DNA from: Desulfonauticus sp.
Lineage (GTDB): Bacteria; Desulfobacterota; Desulfovibrionia; Desulfovibrionales; Desulfonatronovibrionaceae
Length of the DNA stretch: 50,889 nt
Direction: 5' to 3'
Assembly: GCA_030950395.1 (NCBI GenBank)
Contig: JAUZRP010000053.1
Coordinates: 1-50,889, forward strand
The position numbers and the translations under genes were made by a program. The notes below the pieces were generated by a model. That model was not told the origin of the DNA. It worked only from the letters and a program-made list of their open reading frames with translations, and made no database searches. Shown piece after piece: positions 35,378 to 45,304 of this stretch; within the stretch, counting starts at the first letter, position 1, and each line of letters begins with the position of its first letter.

Positions 35378-36136
35378 CTAAGCACCTCGTCTAGATTTTC
35401 TTCTGTGCCAAAGTATAATAAGACCTATCCAAAAAACAAAAAAAGCAACGACCTGAGTAGCACTCAAAGGCCCAATCCATCCTCTATAGTCCCCCCGGAA
35501 AAACTCTATATTAAAACGAAAAATCGCATATAAAACCAAAAACAAACCAAACATCTGGCCTGTATTTAATTTTTTTCGCGCCAACATCAAAATAATAAAC
35601 GTTATTAATCCTGCCAAAGAATGATAAATCTGGGTAGGATGTAAGGGAACATACAAAGGAGCTAAAGATTTGGGATTGGTAAAGGTAATGGCCCAAGGCA
35701 CAGTAGTAGGCTTGCCATAACAACAGCCTGCACACAAACAGCCCATCCTGCCTACAGCCTGCCCCATAGCTATACCTGGAGCAACACAATCAGCCCAAGG
35801 CCAAAAAGGTTGTTGATACCTTTTAAAAAACCAAAAACTACTTATGGCCCCACCAATAGCCCCGCCAAGAAAAACCAACCCACCCTTCCAAAACATAAAC
35901 ATTTCTAAAGGGTGCTTTAAAAAATAATCCCAACAGATTAAAATATAAAACAATCTGGCACCAATAAAACCTCCTACAAGCACATAAAATCCTAATTCCG
36001 AGGTCAAAACGTGGTTTAAACCTCTTTTTTTGGCTTCTCTAGAGGTAATAGCCAAAGCCAATAAAACCGCGGAAGCAATAAAAAAACCATAAGAATAAAT
36101 GGTGATGGGACCAATTTTAACTAGAATGGGATGCAT
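35378..36136 (-). CDS. lgt: Phosphatidylglycerol--prolipoprotein diacylglyceryl transferase
   Basis: A 252-residue integral membrane enzyme with about seven helices, which attaches diacylglycerol to the lipobox Cys of prolipoproteins. Landmarks are GGFIGARLFYIL (about 54-65), the Lgt signature region GRMGCLCAGCCYGKPT (about 128-143; the more usual form is GRxGNFxNxE, and the Cys-rich variant also occurs in this family), and HPTQIYHSL. The ATG overlaps the end of lspA by 20 bases. Lgt and LspA perform successive steps, and the adjacent CpoB-like lipoprotein is a substrate of them. Confidence 0.95.
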   Translation of the reverse strand: MHPILVKIGPITIYSYGFFIASAVLLALAITSREAKKRGLNHVLTSELGFYVLVGGFIGARLFYILICWDYFLKHPLEMFMFWKGGLVFLGGAIGGAISSFWFFKRYQQPFWPWADCVAPGIAMGQAVGRMGCLCAGCCYGKPTTVPWAITFTNPKSLAPLYVPLHPTQIYHSLAGLITFIILMLARKKLNTGQMFGLFLVLYAIFRFNIEFFRGDYRGWIGPLSATQVVAFFVFWIGLIILWHRRKSRRGA

Positions 36137-36608
36137 GTTTTTTCCTTTTGTAAAAAGACAACATTAAACAAACCGTGCCACAAAAAATAGCCATATCTGC
36201 CACATTAAAAGCTGGCCAGTGATAGCTGGATATATAAAAGTCTAAAAAATCTATGACCTTCCCCAGACGAATCCTGTCAATCAGATTGCCTAAAGCTCCC
36301 CCCAAAATCAGTCCCAAGCCCACAAATAAAAAATAATCCTTTCTTGAAACCGTACGCAACAAGTGCACAATCAAAACTATGGCCAAAGCAGAAACAGCAA
36401 TAAAAAAATACGTCTGCCAGCTAATATCTGCCCTATTTAAAAAGCCAAAAGCTGCTCCCTTGTTTAGAATGTGCACCAAGTTTAAAAAACCTGGAACAAT
36501 TTCTTTGCTGGACCAAAGGGGAATATTGCGCTCTATCCAAAACTTACTGACCTGATCCAAAAACAACACCACTCCACCCAAGCCAAAGCATATCTTATAC
36601 TTATTCAT
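36117..36608 (-). CDS. lspA: Lipoprotein signal peptidase (signal peptidase II)
   Basis: A 163-residue aspartic protease with four transmembrane helices that cleaves the signal peptide of diacylated prolipoproteins. The conserved motifs are NKGAAFGFL (about 51-59), GALGNLIDRI (about 105-114, first catalytic Asp) and FNVADMAI (about 135-142, second catalytic Asp). AAGGGG lies ahead of the ATG. The order ileS-lspA is widespread in bacteria. It ends 20 bases into lgt. The gap to ileS is about 190 bases and holds nothing recognisable beyond low-complexity words. Confidence 0.96.
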   Translation of the reverse strand: MNKYKICFGLGGVVLFLDQVSKFWIERNIPLWSSKEIVPGFLNLVHILNKGAAFGFLNRADISWQTYFFIAVSALAIVLIVHLLRTVSRKDYFLFVGLGLILGGALGNLIDRIRLGKVIDFLDFYISSYHWPAFNVADMAIFCGTVCLMLSFYKRKKHASHSS

Positions 36609-36802
36609 TTAAACCCCTTTTTCTTACTTAAAAACATCGTTGTCTCTCTTGTTTCCCATAGCCTATAACTTCTTACTCATCAACTCCCTTTCACTGCCAA
36701 AAATCTATTTTAGGAACTCTTTAACTCTTAAACCTATCTATAGCCAGTCCTTAGCTGACACTACTTTTATTATTTCCAAAGTTAAACTATCTACCTTACT
36801 TC

Positions 36803-39616
36803 TTATTCTCCCATCAACTCCAATACCTTTGCGCATCTGGGACAGACATCTGGATACTTAGGATGCTCTCCTACCTGAGGATGATAAACCCAACATCTCT
36901 GACATTTTTGCCCACAAGCCTTTTCCACAGTAATTAATAAGTTTTCTATCTCTTGACTTGTAAAATAGTCATCTCTAGGCTTTTCTGAAAGAAACTCTAC
37001 TCGAGATACAATAAACACTTCTCTTAGTAACTCTTCCTGTTCCTTTAAATCCTGAGCAATTTGTTCAGGCAAAAACAAACCAATTTTACACTCTAGAGAA
37101 TGCCCCACAACTCCATTTTTTCTTTTAGGCTCTATAGCCTTAGTTACTTCTTCCCGCAGGCTATAAATCATATCCCAAAACAATTTTTCTTGCTCAGAAA
37201 AATTAAATCCTTCTGGAGTAGGCAAGTCAGTTCCAAACACACTTTGACCAGCTAGTTTTAATCCTTCTGGCAAATGTTGAAATATTTCTTCTGCTGTAAA
37301 ACTTAAAATAGGAGCAATATTTTTTAGAATTAAAAACAAAATATAATACAAAGCAGTTTGGGCAGAAAGCCTTTCTTTACTCTTAGAAGCACTAACATAC
37401 AATCTATCTTTTAAAACATCTAAATAAAAAGCAGACAACTCTGTAACACACAAATTGTGTAGCACATGAAAAACTTTATGAAATTCAAAATTAGCATAAG
37501 CCCTTTGCATTTTTAAATCAGCCTGGAGGGTCAAAAATAGTCCGTATCTATCCAAAGGAAGCATTTCTTCAAAAGACATTAAATCCTTTTGGGGTTGAAA
37601 ATCTTTTAGATTGCCTAAAAGGAAACGAGAAGTATTTCTAATTCTTCTGTAGGCATCCACCAAACGCTTTAAAATTTCATCAGAAATACGCACATCTTCC
37701 TGGTAATTAACAGAGGAAACCCAAAGACGCAGTATCTCTGCCCCATATTTTTTTATAATTTCTTCTGGGGCAATAACATTGCCAATGGATTTGGACATCT
37801 TGCGGCCTTCGCCATCTACCACATACCCATGAGTAAGCACCGCTCTATAAGGAGGCACGCCTCTTGTGCCAATACTAGCCAACAAAGAAGAATGAAACCA
37901 ACCTCTATGCTGATCTGATCCTTCCAGATAAAGGTCTGCAGGAAAGGCACATTCTGGCCTTTTTTCTAAAACAGCAGCAAAACTGGTCCCAGAATCAAAC
38001 CAGACATCTAAAATATCATCTTCTTTTTCAAACTCACTTTGTCCGCAATGGGGACATTTTAAACCCTCTGGCACCAATTCACTAAGAGGAGCTTCAAACC
38101 AATAATCTGCCCCTCTAGGATGATTTTCAAAACGCTTTACAACCTCCATTACCCAGTCGGCATCAAACCAGGCCTCTCCACAAGATTTACAAATAAGGGC
38201 TATAATAGGCACGCCCCAGGCCCTTTGTCTGGAAATGCACCAATCAGGTCTTTGCTCCACCATATTATAAATTCTATCTCTTCCCCAGGCAGGGATCCAC
38301 TGGACTTGTTCTTTTATGGCCTGTAAGGCTTTTTTCCTTAAATCGTTTGCCTCCATAGAGATAAACCACTGAGTGGTAGCCCTAAAAATCACTGGTTTTT
38401 TACATCGCCAACAATGGGGATAAGAATGGTTAATTTTAGTTTGAGTCAGCAAATTCCCTACTTCTTGTAATTTTTCTATAACCTTGGGGTTAGCAGAAAA
38501 TACATCCAGGCCTGCAAAAAATTCCACCTGAGGCAAAAACCTTCCCTGATCGTCCAAAGGAGACAAAATATCAAGACCATATCTAAGACCAGTCTCGTAG
38601 TCCTCTGGGCCATGCCCTGGAGCAGTGTGCACACAACCTGTCCCACTTTCTAAAGTCACGTACTCGGCCAACACCACAGGGGATTTGCGCTCGTAAAAAG
38701 GGTGTTTGGTTTCCAGCCCTTCTATTTGTTGACCAGAAATAGTCGCCACTTTTTCATAATCTTCCCACCCAAATATTTCTGCACACACCGCAAGCAGTCT
38801 TTCTGCCAATAAATAAAACTCTCCCTTGACCTTGACCCAAACATAATCAAATTCTGGATGCACAGCTATGGCCATATTATCAGGCAAGGTCCATGGAGTA
38901 GTAGTCCAAATCACCACGTAAGCATTACCAGAAATCTGGGGAAACTTTTCCGCTAAAGACTTTTTGTTTACAGGGAAACGCACATAAATAGAAACAGACG
39001 TATGCTCAGCATATTCCACTTCTGCCTCAGCCAAAGCTGTTTCACAGGAAATACACCAGTAAATAGGCTTTTTAGACCTCTTTACCCCACGCTTTTGCAT
39101 AAAACGCCCCAGTTCTCGGGCAGTAGCGGCTTCGTACTCTGGAGACATAGTTAAATAGGGCTCATCCCACAAACCAAATACTCCCAAACGCTTGAACTCC
39201 TCTCGCTGAATAGCCAGATATTTTAAGGCATATTCCCTGCATTTTTTTCTAATATCTACTACAGGCAATTCTTTTTTTTCTTTTTTTAACGTTTGCTCTA
39301 CTTTCAATTCTATGGGTAGCCCATGACAGTCCCAACCAGGCACGTACTCTGCCTTAAATCCGGATAAATTTTTAAATTTAACGATAATGTCTTTTAGAAT
39401 TTTATTTAAAGAGGTCCCCAGATGAATATGACCATTGGCATAAGGTGGACCATCGTGAAGAATATATCGGGGTTTATTGTTGTTTTTACTAATCATTTGT
39501 TGATAAACATCAATTTCTTGCCAAAACTTAAGCATTTTGGGTTCATTTTTGGTCAAATTAGCCCGCATGGGAAAACTGGTTTGGGGTAAATTTAAGGTGT
39601 CTTTATAATCGCTCAT
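36803..39616 (-). CDS. ileS: Isoleucine--tRNA ligase
   Basis: A 937-residue class I aminoacyl-tRNA synthetase. It shows the HIGH-type signature [16 protein letters not shown], the editing (CP1) domain with [16 protein letters not shown] and [12 protein letters not shown], the KMSKS loop [11 protein letters not shown] and a C-terminal zinc module ([11 protein letters not shown] and CPRC). The zinc module marks the bacterial-type enzyme. I chose the ATG at 39616 ([11 protein letters not shown]) because GGAGG precedes it and the homologous N-terminus begins here. An in-frame start at 39712 would run through the predicted promoter and gives an unrelated hydrophobic leader. Confidence 0.96.
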   Translation of the reverse strand: MSDYKDTLNLPQTSFPMRANLTKNEPKMLKFWQEIDVYQQMISKNNNKPRYILHDGPPYANGHIHLGTSLNKILKDIIVKFKNLSGFKAEYVPGWDCHGLPIELKVEQTLKKEKKELPVVDIRKKCREYALKYLAIQREEFKRLGVFGLWDEPYLTMSPEYEAATARELGRFMQKRGVKRSKKPIYWCISCETALAEAEVEYAEHTSVSIYVRFPVNKKSLAEKFPQISGNAYVVIWTTTPWTLPDNMAIAVHPEFDYVWVKVKGEFYLLAERLLAVCAEIFGWEDYEKVATISGQQIEGLETKHPFYERKSPVVLAEYVTLESGTGCVHTAPGHGPEDYETGLRYGLDILSPLDDQGRFLPQVEFFAGLDVFSANPKVIEKLQEVGNLLTQTKINHSYPHCWRCKKPVIFRATTQWFISMEANDLRKKALQAIKEQVQWIPAWGRDRIYNMVEQRPDWCISRQRAWGVPIIALICKSCGEAWFDADWVMEVVKRFENHPRGADYWFEAPLSELVPEGLKCPHCGQSEFEKEDDILDVWFDSGTSFAAVLEKRPECAFPADLYLEGSDQHRGWFHSSLLASIGTRGVPPYRAVLTHGYVVDGEGRKMSKSIGNVIAPEEIIKKYGAEILRLWVSSVNYQEDVRISDEILKRLVDAYRRIRNTSRFLLGNLKDFQPQKDLMSFEEMLPLDRYGLFLTLQADLKMQRAYANFEFHKVFHVLHNLCVTELSAFYLDVLKDRLYVSASKSKERLSAQTALYYILFLILKNIAPILSFTAEEIFQHLPEGLKLAGQSVFGTDLPTPEGFNFSEQEKLFWDMIYSLREEVTKAIEPKRKNGVVGHSLECKIGLFLPEQIAQDLKEQEELLREVFIVSRVEFLSEKPRDDYFTSQEIENLLITVEKACGQKCQRCWVYHPQVGEHPKYPDVCPRCAKVLELMGE

Positions 39617-39684
39617 CTTATAGATGCCTCCTCTGATATATCCTAGAAATACAAAAATTAAAAAGTGTGTTTGGAATGCAGACA

Positions 39685-39712
39685 AGTCTAGAGGAGTTCT
39701 TAAAATTGTCAA
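39685..39712 (-). promoter_or_regulatory. Predicted promoter of ileS
   Basis: On the minus strand a perfect TTGACA (39712-39707) is followed after 16 bases by TAGACT (39690-39685). It lies about 70 bases upstream of the chosen ileS start and supports that start. It would drive ileS and perhaps lspA and lgt. Confidence 0.5.
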
Positions 39713-40081
39713 TAAAGTTTAAAACCTGTTTTAAAAATATCTAGTTAAAAATAACTAGCCAAATCTACCCCAAGATAAAAAACATATTTTTCTTATTTTT
39801 GCCAACAAACTGTAACCTTTTTTATGGTATGGGCAAATAAATTTTGCAACATGTAAACTTTATGACCAAATTACTAACTTTCATTTTTACCCATAGCTCC
39901 CAAAAAATCTTTTTTGTAGCTATGAAGTATTTCTCTCCTAAATTGTACCTTAACGCTAATCCACATCTTACTAAGCAAAAATTTTGCTTTTTGAGCCTTA
40001 GGTCGTTTACCCAATTTACGATTTTCCTTCTCAAACATTATTCAGCGAGAAAAAATTTTAATCCATAAATAGGAGAAAAAA
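39713..40081. other. Intergenic region between divergent ileS and the PHP-glycosyltransferase gene
   Basis: About 370 AT-rich bases between two genes transcribed apart. Short open frames here have no ribosome binding sites and look like chance. It contains one copy of CTTAACGCTAA at 39949-39959. Confidence 0.5.
39949..39959 (+). promoter_or_regulatory. CTTAACGCTAA motif, upstream of the PHP-glycosyltransferase gene
   Basis: A copy of the near-palindromic 11-mer CTTAACGCTAA, oriented towards the plus-strand gene that starts at 40082. The same word occurs upstream of two other genes in the next 5.5 kb. No clear inverted partner is seen at this site. Confidence 0.4.
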
Positions 40082-42436
40082 GTGATAAAAATTGACTTAC
40101 ACGTGCATTCTATAGGTTCTAATCAGCCAGCAGGTTTTTTTTCTGAGAAATTTGGTCTGGCCGAAAGTTACACGTCCCCTCTTTATCTCTACAAAATTTT
40201 AAAGCAACGAGGCAAAACTCTAGTCACTATTACAGATCATGATTCTATAGATGGATGCCTGGAGATCGCCCATCTTCCTGACACCTTTATCAGTGAAGAG
40301 GTAAGTGCTTATTTCCCAGAAGATAAGACCCTAATCCATGTCTTAACCTTTGATATTAACGAGGTTCAACACAAAGAAATTCAAAAATTAAGATATAATA
40401 TTTACGAGTTGGTAGATTATCTTCAGGAACAAGATATTTTATATTCTATTGCCCATCCCCTATACGACATGACTGGCACTCTATGCAAAGCTCATCTAGA
40501 AAAAATGCTCCTTTTGTTTGATATCTGGGAAATCCAAAACGGATCCAGATCCAGACTTGGCTCTGAGGTAATAAAAAAATTTATAGATAATCATCCTTGG
40601 AATAAAATTTTACAACTAGCAGATAAATATGGTTTTTTAAAACGTCAGCGTCAAAAAATCAGTTTTACTGCCGGCACTGATGACCATGCTGGTCTAGACG
40701 CAGGCAAAACTTATACCCTTGTGAAGAAAGGACACACTTTAGAAGATCTAAAAAAAGCTTTGCGCTCGCAAAAAACCATACCTCAAGGTATCTATGGATC
40801 ACCTGTAAGATTGGGACACAATATAATGAAAATCATCTACACTGGTGTCTCCAATAATTACAATCTTGGACAATTTCAGGACATTCTGGATAGAATTTTT
40901 AAAAATGGAGATGAACCTCCTAAAAGTATTTTTAGCAAAATGGCCAACGCTCCTCTGGCCATAATCAAACGCAAAAAAACAGACAAACTATTAAAAGACG
41001 TGCTTGATTTAGACATAGAAATTTTAAACAGCAATTTTGTCTATTATAAATCTTATTATTTTGTAAACTATCTCATCCCGCAAGCCATAAAAAAGATCAT
41101 AAATGGAGAAATCTCTCTTCAAAACATTTCTTCCTATTTAGGACTAAGCGCTCTTTCTCTATTGCCCCTGGCCACCTATACCTCTGTTTACTATCACCGG
41201 GCCCACGAAAAAGAATTTGCCCGCAAAATAAGTCAGGAGCTGAACGGCACAAATTTAAATACAGGCAAAACCATTTGTTTTACAGATACATTTTTTGACA
41301 TCAACGGAGTTGCCAAAACCTATCAAAACATCTGGCATCTTGTGCAAAAACACAGTTTAAATTTCAAACTGGCGTTATGTAAAGAAGAACCAAACGTTAA
41401 TTTGAGAAAAAATCCCTACTTAAAAATCTTTAAACCTGCTTTATCCTTTCCTCTACCAGAATATCCAGAAATAACAGTAAACATGCCCAGTTTTTTAAAA
41501 GTCCTCAATTACGTGGAAAAAGAAAATTTTGAAGTTGTATATGCTGCCACTCCAGGGATATTGGGCATTACAGCCCTACTCGTGGCCAAAATTTTAAAAC
41601 TGCCTTTTGTTACCACGTTTCATACTGATTTTGCAGCTTACGTATATAAATTTACCAATGACTTTATGGCCAGAGAAATCACCTGGAATCTTCTCTCCTG
41701 GTTTTACAACAGAGCCACCAGAGTCCTTGTGCCTTCCAATCATTGCAAAGAAGTCTTGATACAACATGGAGTAAGGCCTCGCCTTATAGAAACCTTTCAA
41801 CGAGGAGTAAATCTGAAAAAATTTAATCCTGCGTATAAAAATAAAAACTTTTTTAAACGATTTATTCCTAATTACAAAAATGAACCCATTATCCTGTACG
41901 TAGGCAGGGTATCTAAAGAAAAAGAAATAGACGTATTTCTAAAAGTTGCCAATCTATTTCAAGACAAACCAGTGCATTTCGTAATTGTTGGAGATGGTCC
42001 GTATCGAAAAGAGGCCCAAAATCAGGCTCCACAAGTGATTTTTACTGGTTATCTAGAAGGAACAGACCTGGCCACCGCCTATGCTTCCAGCTTCTTACTC
42101 TTATTTCCCAGCACCACAGAAACTTTTGGCAATGTTATTTTAGAAGCCTATGCCTGCGGAATACCTGTTTTGGTCTCTGACCAAGGGGCCTCAGCAGAAA
42201 ACGTAATTCCAGAAAAAACAGGTTTTATTGTCCCTCAAAACAACCCTCATACCTATGCCAGTTTCATTAATCAACTTCTCGCCAACCAACCCCTGCATCA
42301 GACCATGAGTAAAAACTGTCTTGAATTTGCAAAATCAAAAGAATATGAGGACCTGCTTTTACAGATGATTGAAAAAATCTCTCTGGACCAACTCCGCGTT
42401 CACAATACGGACCAAGCTTTAGTGCAAGCAGTATAA
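40082..42436 (+). CDS. PHP-domain / GT4 glycosyltransferase fusion protein
   Basis: A 784-residue two-part protein. The first ~270 residues are a PHP phosphoesterase domain with metal-binding motifs DLHVHS (5-10), ITDHDSIDG (about 50-58), AHPLYD and a GTDDHAG segment. A linker of about 120 residues contains a hydrophobic stretch (LGLSALSLLPLATYTSVYY). From about 405 on it is a GT-B, family 4 glycosyltransferase (FTDTFFDINGVAKT, FHTDFAAYV, YVGRVSKEKEID, ETFGNVILEAYACGIPV with the EX7E motif). It may glycosylate a lipid or other envelope molecule, with the PHP part acting on a phosphorylated intermediate. The GTG start is preceded by AGGAG. It stands alone with its own upstream region. Confidence 0.9.
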   Translation: MIKIDLHVHSIGSNQPAGFFSEKFGLAESYTSPLYLYKILKQRGKTLVTITDHDSIDGCLEIAHLPDTFISEEVSAYFPEDKTLIHVLTFDINEVQHKEIQKLRYNIYELVDYLQEQDILYSIAHPLYDMTGTLCKAHLEKMLLLFDIWEIQNGSRSRLGSEVIKKFIDNHPWNKILQLADKYGFLKRQRQKISFTAGTDDHAGLDAGKTYTLVKKGHTLEDLKKALRSQKTIPQGIYGSPVRLGHNIMKIIYTGVSNNYNLGQFQDILDRIFKNGDEPPKSIFSKMANAPLAIIKRKKTDKLLKDVLDLDIEILNSNFVYYKSYYFVNYLIPQAIKKIINGEISLQNISSYLGLSALSLLPLATYTSVYYHRAHEKEFARKISQELNGTNLNTGKTICFTDTFFDINGVAKTYQNIWHLVQKHSLNFKLALCKEEPNVNLRKNPYLKIFKPALSFPLPEYPEITVNMPSFLKVLNYVEKENFEVVYAATPGILGITALLVAKILKLPFVTTFHTDFAAYVYKFTNDFMAREITWNLLSWFYNRATRVLVPSNHCKEVLIQHGVRPRLIETFQRGVNLKKFNPAYKNKNFFKRFIPNYKNEPIILYVGRVSKEKEIDVFLKVANLFQDKPVHFVIVGDGPYRKEAQNQAPQVIFTGYLEGTDLATAYASSFLLLFPSTTETFGNVILEAYACGIPVLVSDQGASAENVIPEKTGFIVPQNNPHTYASFINQLLANQPLHQTMSKNCLEFAKSKEYEDLLLQMIEKISLDQLRVHNTDQALVQAV

Positions 42437-42580
42437 ATCTCTTTGCCAGAGCTAAGCATTAAAAATAGTAATAGCGACCCATGATAAGCAGTAGCTTAGG
42501 CTAGCTAAATAGAAAAAAGGGGTGGAAGGGCAATTTGTCATTCTTGAGCCTTTAATCAGGCAGCTTTTTACAAATGCTCC

Positions 42581-43759
42581 TTACAAGCCCACGCGTAAAA
42601 TCAGATCCGTAATCGGACCTCTGGATCGAGGACCAGTTAATACCAAATGCCCATAATTGGGTTGTCCTTTACACAGTTTGGTCACCCAATTAAGACCATT
42701 GTTATCTTCGTTTAAATAAGGATTATCCACTTGATTGGTATCTCCACAAATAAATACTCTGGTATTTTCTCCACATCTGGTCAAAACAGCGCGCATCTCG
42801 TTTCGACTTAAGTTCTGCCCCTCATCTATCAGTAAAATGGCGTTCTCTATGTTCATCCCACGCACAAAATTAAGGGGCAAAATTTCTAATTTTTTGGGAT
42901 TAAATTTTTCCCCATCTTCTTTAAACAACTTATTGGCTGGCCTAATCTCGTGCAACTTTTCAATCAAATCTTTAATAGGCCTTATAATGGGCTCCATTTT
43001 ATCGTCTACAGATCCAGGCCTAAACCCCAGCTCTTTTCCAATTTCAATGCAAGGTTTTAAAATAAATATTTTTTTATAAGGGGAATCTTTTTCTTGAAGC
43101 ACAAGATGAAAAGCAGCAGCTAAAGAAAGAATCGTCTTCCCATAACCTGCTTTGCTTTGCAAAGTAACAATATCCAGCGTATTGTCTAATAATAGCTCAA
43201 AGGCTAAATTTTGATAAATATTTTTAGGCACTATGCCCCAAACTTTATGTTGATAATCAATCACCTTTACTGAATCCACTTTGTGATAAACCGGTTTTCC
43301 ATTCTCCCAGACAAAAGAATTGGGCACAATATCATCGGGCTCACTAATACCTGTCCACATTTCACTCACAGATTGATACGGCTTGGAACTCTTAAACTCC
43401 TGCGTGCTAATGCCTCGTTTTTCTGCTTTAAACTGTAAAAGCACATCATTGGTAACCAAAATAGGCTCAGAAAGATCGTGAGCTAAAATTTCTTCTATAA
43501 TCAATTCGTCTGCATATACGTCTTGACTATAATCAACATTTTGTAAACGCAAAACTTGCAACCATTCTCTATGTTCCATAAATAAATGGCTAATTTGACT
43601 AATGATAGCCTGCAGCCTGGACTTAGCCTTTAACTTGTCCAACTCACAAATAACGCTATAGGGGATATATACCTCGTTTTCCTGACCATTACGCAAAATA
43701 AGAATACTCTCTGGATTATCCAAAAGCACATTGGTATCTAAAATATATTTTTTATTCAT
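42581..43759 (-). CDS. PIN-PhoH fusion ATPase (PhoH2/YlaK type)
   Basis: A 392-residue protein. The N-terminal PIN ribonuclease-like domain (about 1-130) carries DTNVLLDNP (8-16) and later acidic residues including VTND. The C-terminal PhoH ATPase domain (about 180-392) has Walker A SKAGYGKT, with Ser where Gly is usual in the first position, Walker B LLIDEGQN and ICGDTNQVD. PhoH2 proteins are known as RNA-unwinding ribonucleases related to toxin-antitoxin systems, but no antitoxin gene is adjacent here. AAGGGGG lies ahead of the ATG. A pair of inverted TTAGCGTTAAG motifs lies just upstream, one in the gap and one within the end of the next gene. Confidence 0.92.
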   Translation of the reverse strand: MNKKYILDTNVLLDNPESILILRNGQENEVYIPYSVICELDKLKAKSRLQAIISQISHLFMEHREWLQVLRLQNVDYSQDVYADELIIEEILAHDLSEPILVTNDVLLQFKAEKRGISTQEFKSSKPYQSVSEMWTGISEPDDIVPNSFVWENGKPVYHKVDSVKVIDYQHKVWGIVPKNIYQNLAFELLLDNTLDIVTLQSKAGYGKTILSLAAAFHLVLQEKDSPYKKIFILKPCIEIGKELGFRPGSVDDKMEPIIRPIKDLIEKLHEIRPANKLFKEDGEKFNPKKLEILPLNFVRGMNIENAILLIDEGQNLSRNEMRAVLTRCGENTRVFICGDTNQVDNPYLNEDNNGLNWVTKLCKGQPNYGHLVLTGPRSRGPITDLILRVGL

Positions 43760-43779
43760 TTTTCCCCCTTAATATAAAG

Positions 43780-43830
43780 TTAGCGTTAAGTGCGAATAAT
43801 TTTCCTCTTCTTAGTTCGTCTTAACGCTAA
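43780..43830. promoter_or_regulatory. Inverted pair of 11-bp motifs upstream of the PhoH gene
   Basis: TTAGCGTTAAG at 43780-43790 and its exact reverse complement CTTAACGCTAA at 43820-43830 are separated by 29 bases. On the minus strand the near copy lies 20 bases upstream of the PIN-PhoH start codon, next to a TATATT that could be a -10 box. The far copy lies inside the last codons of the glycerophosphodiesterase gene. It looks like a two-site operator or a long hairpin. Confidence 0.45.
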
Positions 43831-44727
43831 ATAATCGTAGTTTTGATCTGGTAAAAAATTTTTTTGTGGTTCATGTTTTTGAAATAATTGGACAGTCCAA
43901 TTTTTTGTTTCCTGAATAACGTCAGTAAAAATACCACTCCCTCCTTTAGTAAAAATTTCTCTGGTTCGGGTTAAAGAATTGATCGTAAAGACCAAACAAT
44001 AAAGACCTTTGTTAGAAAATCTCTGTAAAGTGCGAAAATCGGGTAAAACGTTTGTATGATAAGCCATAGCTCCCAGCTCCAAAGTCAAATCCAAGGGATT
44101 GGGATGCTGTCCAGACCAAAGCACTGCTGTGGCAATTTGCGGAGCAAGAGTTTTCACAATTTTTAAGTACTTGAGATAAAAAGAAGAAATCAAAACATCT
44201 GTTTCCATTTCCAGATCAAAAATAACATCCAATACTTTTTTCACCACAAAGTCGTCGTCCCAGATACTGGAAAGATCTTTTATCTCTACATTTACTCCCA
44301 CTCCATAGCTCTTGGCCAAAAGCAAGACATCTCTCAAAAGGGGGATAGTTTGAGGGGTAAGACAGCCTTGAGTTGTCTTTTTTGCGTCCTGTTGAAAAAA
44401 CCAAGAGGAACAATCCAAACACTGCAATTCAACATAAGAAAATTGAGCCAATTCACAGTGAATTCGCTCAGGATAAACTTGTTTTACGTTGGTAGTACGC
44501 TCCAGGGTTTGATCGTGAAAAACCACGACCTGAGCATCTCTGGTGAGCTGAACGTCCAATTCCCAATATCTGGCACCGAGGAAAAAAGCCCTTTGAAAAG
44601 ATAATAATGTATTTTCCGGAGCTAAAGAACTAGCCCCCCGATGAGCTATAAAAAAAGGCGGGTTAGACTTAAACAACACGCTCCCTTTTATGCCGTTTTT
44701 TTCACTTATAATCACATCTTGAAACAT
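43786..44727 (-). CDS. Glycerophosphodiester phosphodiesterase family protein
   Basis: A TIM-barrel hydrolase of about 313 residues that splits glycerophosphodiesters to glycerol-3-phosphate and an alcohol. Motifs are IAHRGASSLAPENT (catalytic His and the Glu metal ligand), ELDVQLTRD, VVVFHDQTLERTT (second catalytic His) and VNVEIKD. No signal peptide is seen from the chosen start, so it is probably cytoplasmic. The start is uncertain: an ATG at 44727 gives a normal lead into the domain but has no clear ribosome binding site; an ATG at 44784 and a TTG at 44844 lie upstream in frame. The gene ends 26 bases before PIN-PhoH and may be co-transcribed with it. Confidence 0.88.
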   Translation of the reverse strand: MFQDVIISEKNGIKGSVLFKSNPPFFIAHRGASSLAPENTLLSFQRAFFLGARYWELDVQLTRDAQVVVFHDQTLERTTNVKQVYPERIHCELAQFSYVELQCLDCSSWFFQQDAKKTTQGCLTPQTIPLLRDVLLLAKSYGVGVNVEIKDLSSIWDDDFVVKKVLDVIFDLEMETDVLISSFYLKYLKIVKTLAPQIATAVLWSGQHPNPLDLTLELGAMAYHTNVLPDFRTLQRFSNKGLYCLVFTINSLTRTREIFTKGGSGIFTDVIQETKNWTVQLFQKHEPQKNFLPDQNYDYLALRRTKKRKIIRT

Positions 44728-44932
44728 TTTTATGACATAAAAAAGGCAATTGAACGACAATACCCCAAAGGATATGTTGGACATCAAATAATATCCCCAA
44801 AAATGATTAAAACCAATGTTCAAACCCAAAAACTGGATGCTCAAACATCCTGTTTTCCCTATTTAACCCGCCTTACCTATCTGCTACATCTTCCCGTCTT
44901 CACTATCACTAAGTTTAAAGTCCACAAAAAAC

Positions 44933-44961
44933 TTGTCATTTTAAAAATTATAAGCTAATAA
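44933..44961 (+). promoter_or_regulatory. Possible promoter of rpmE
   Basis: TTGTCA (44933-44938) is followed after 17 bases by TAATAA (44956-44961), about 46 bases before the rpmE ATG. The -10 box is weak. Confidence 0.3.
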
Positions 44962-45007
44962 AATTTCTCTTAAGCCAATTTTTAGAAGATCAGGAGGTTA
45001 GGTAAAC

Positions 45008-45229
45008 ATGAAAAAAGACATCCACCCTAAACTATATGATACTACAGTGGTTTGTTCTTGCGGTTATTCCTTTCAGACCAAGTCTACGGCAGGGGAAAAA
45101 GTCCTGGTAGAAATTTGTTCCAATTGTCATCCATTTTTTACTGGTCAGCAAAAATTTGTCGATACTGCTGGAAGGATTGATCGTTTCCGCCGCAAGTATG
45201 CAAAATTTCAAAAGTCAGAAGAGAAATAA
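45008..45229 (+). CDS. rpmE: 50S ribosomal protein L31, zinc-binding form
   Basis: A 73-residue ribosomal protein bridging the subunits. The C+ (zinc-binding) form is indicated by CSCG near 17-20 and CSNC near 37-40, followed by HPFFTG, a hallmark of L31. An AGGAGG site lies ahead of the ATG. It heads the plus-strand group rpmE, DUF1385, prfA, prmC, lpxC, although 175 bases separate it from the next gene. Confidence 0.97.
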   Translation: MKKDIHPKLYDTTVVCSCGYSFQTKSTAGEKVLVEICSNCHPFFTGQQKFVDTAGRIDRFRRKYAKFQKSEEK

Positions 45230-45304
45230 CCCATCAAAGTATAACAAATTGCCTCTGTCAAAACTTTTCTACATTTTTTTGCAAGAACTTTGCTTAGTTA
45301 GAGG

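Noticed and set aside
39822-40068. Short open frames in the gap upstream of the PHP-glycosyltransferase gene
   Set aside because: They overlap each other on opposite strands, lack ribosome binding sites and read as low-complexity peptides.
44641-44958. A 105-codon plus-strand open frame upstream of rpmE
   Set aside because: It largely overlaps the 5' part of the glycerophosphodiesterase gene in antisense and shows no family features.
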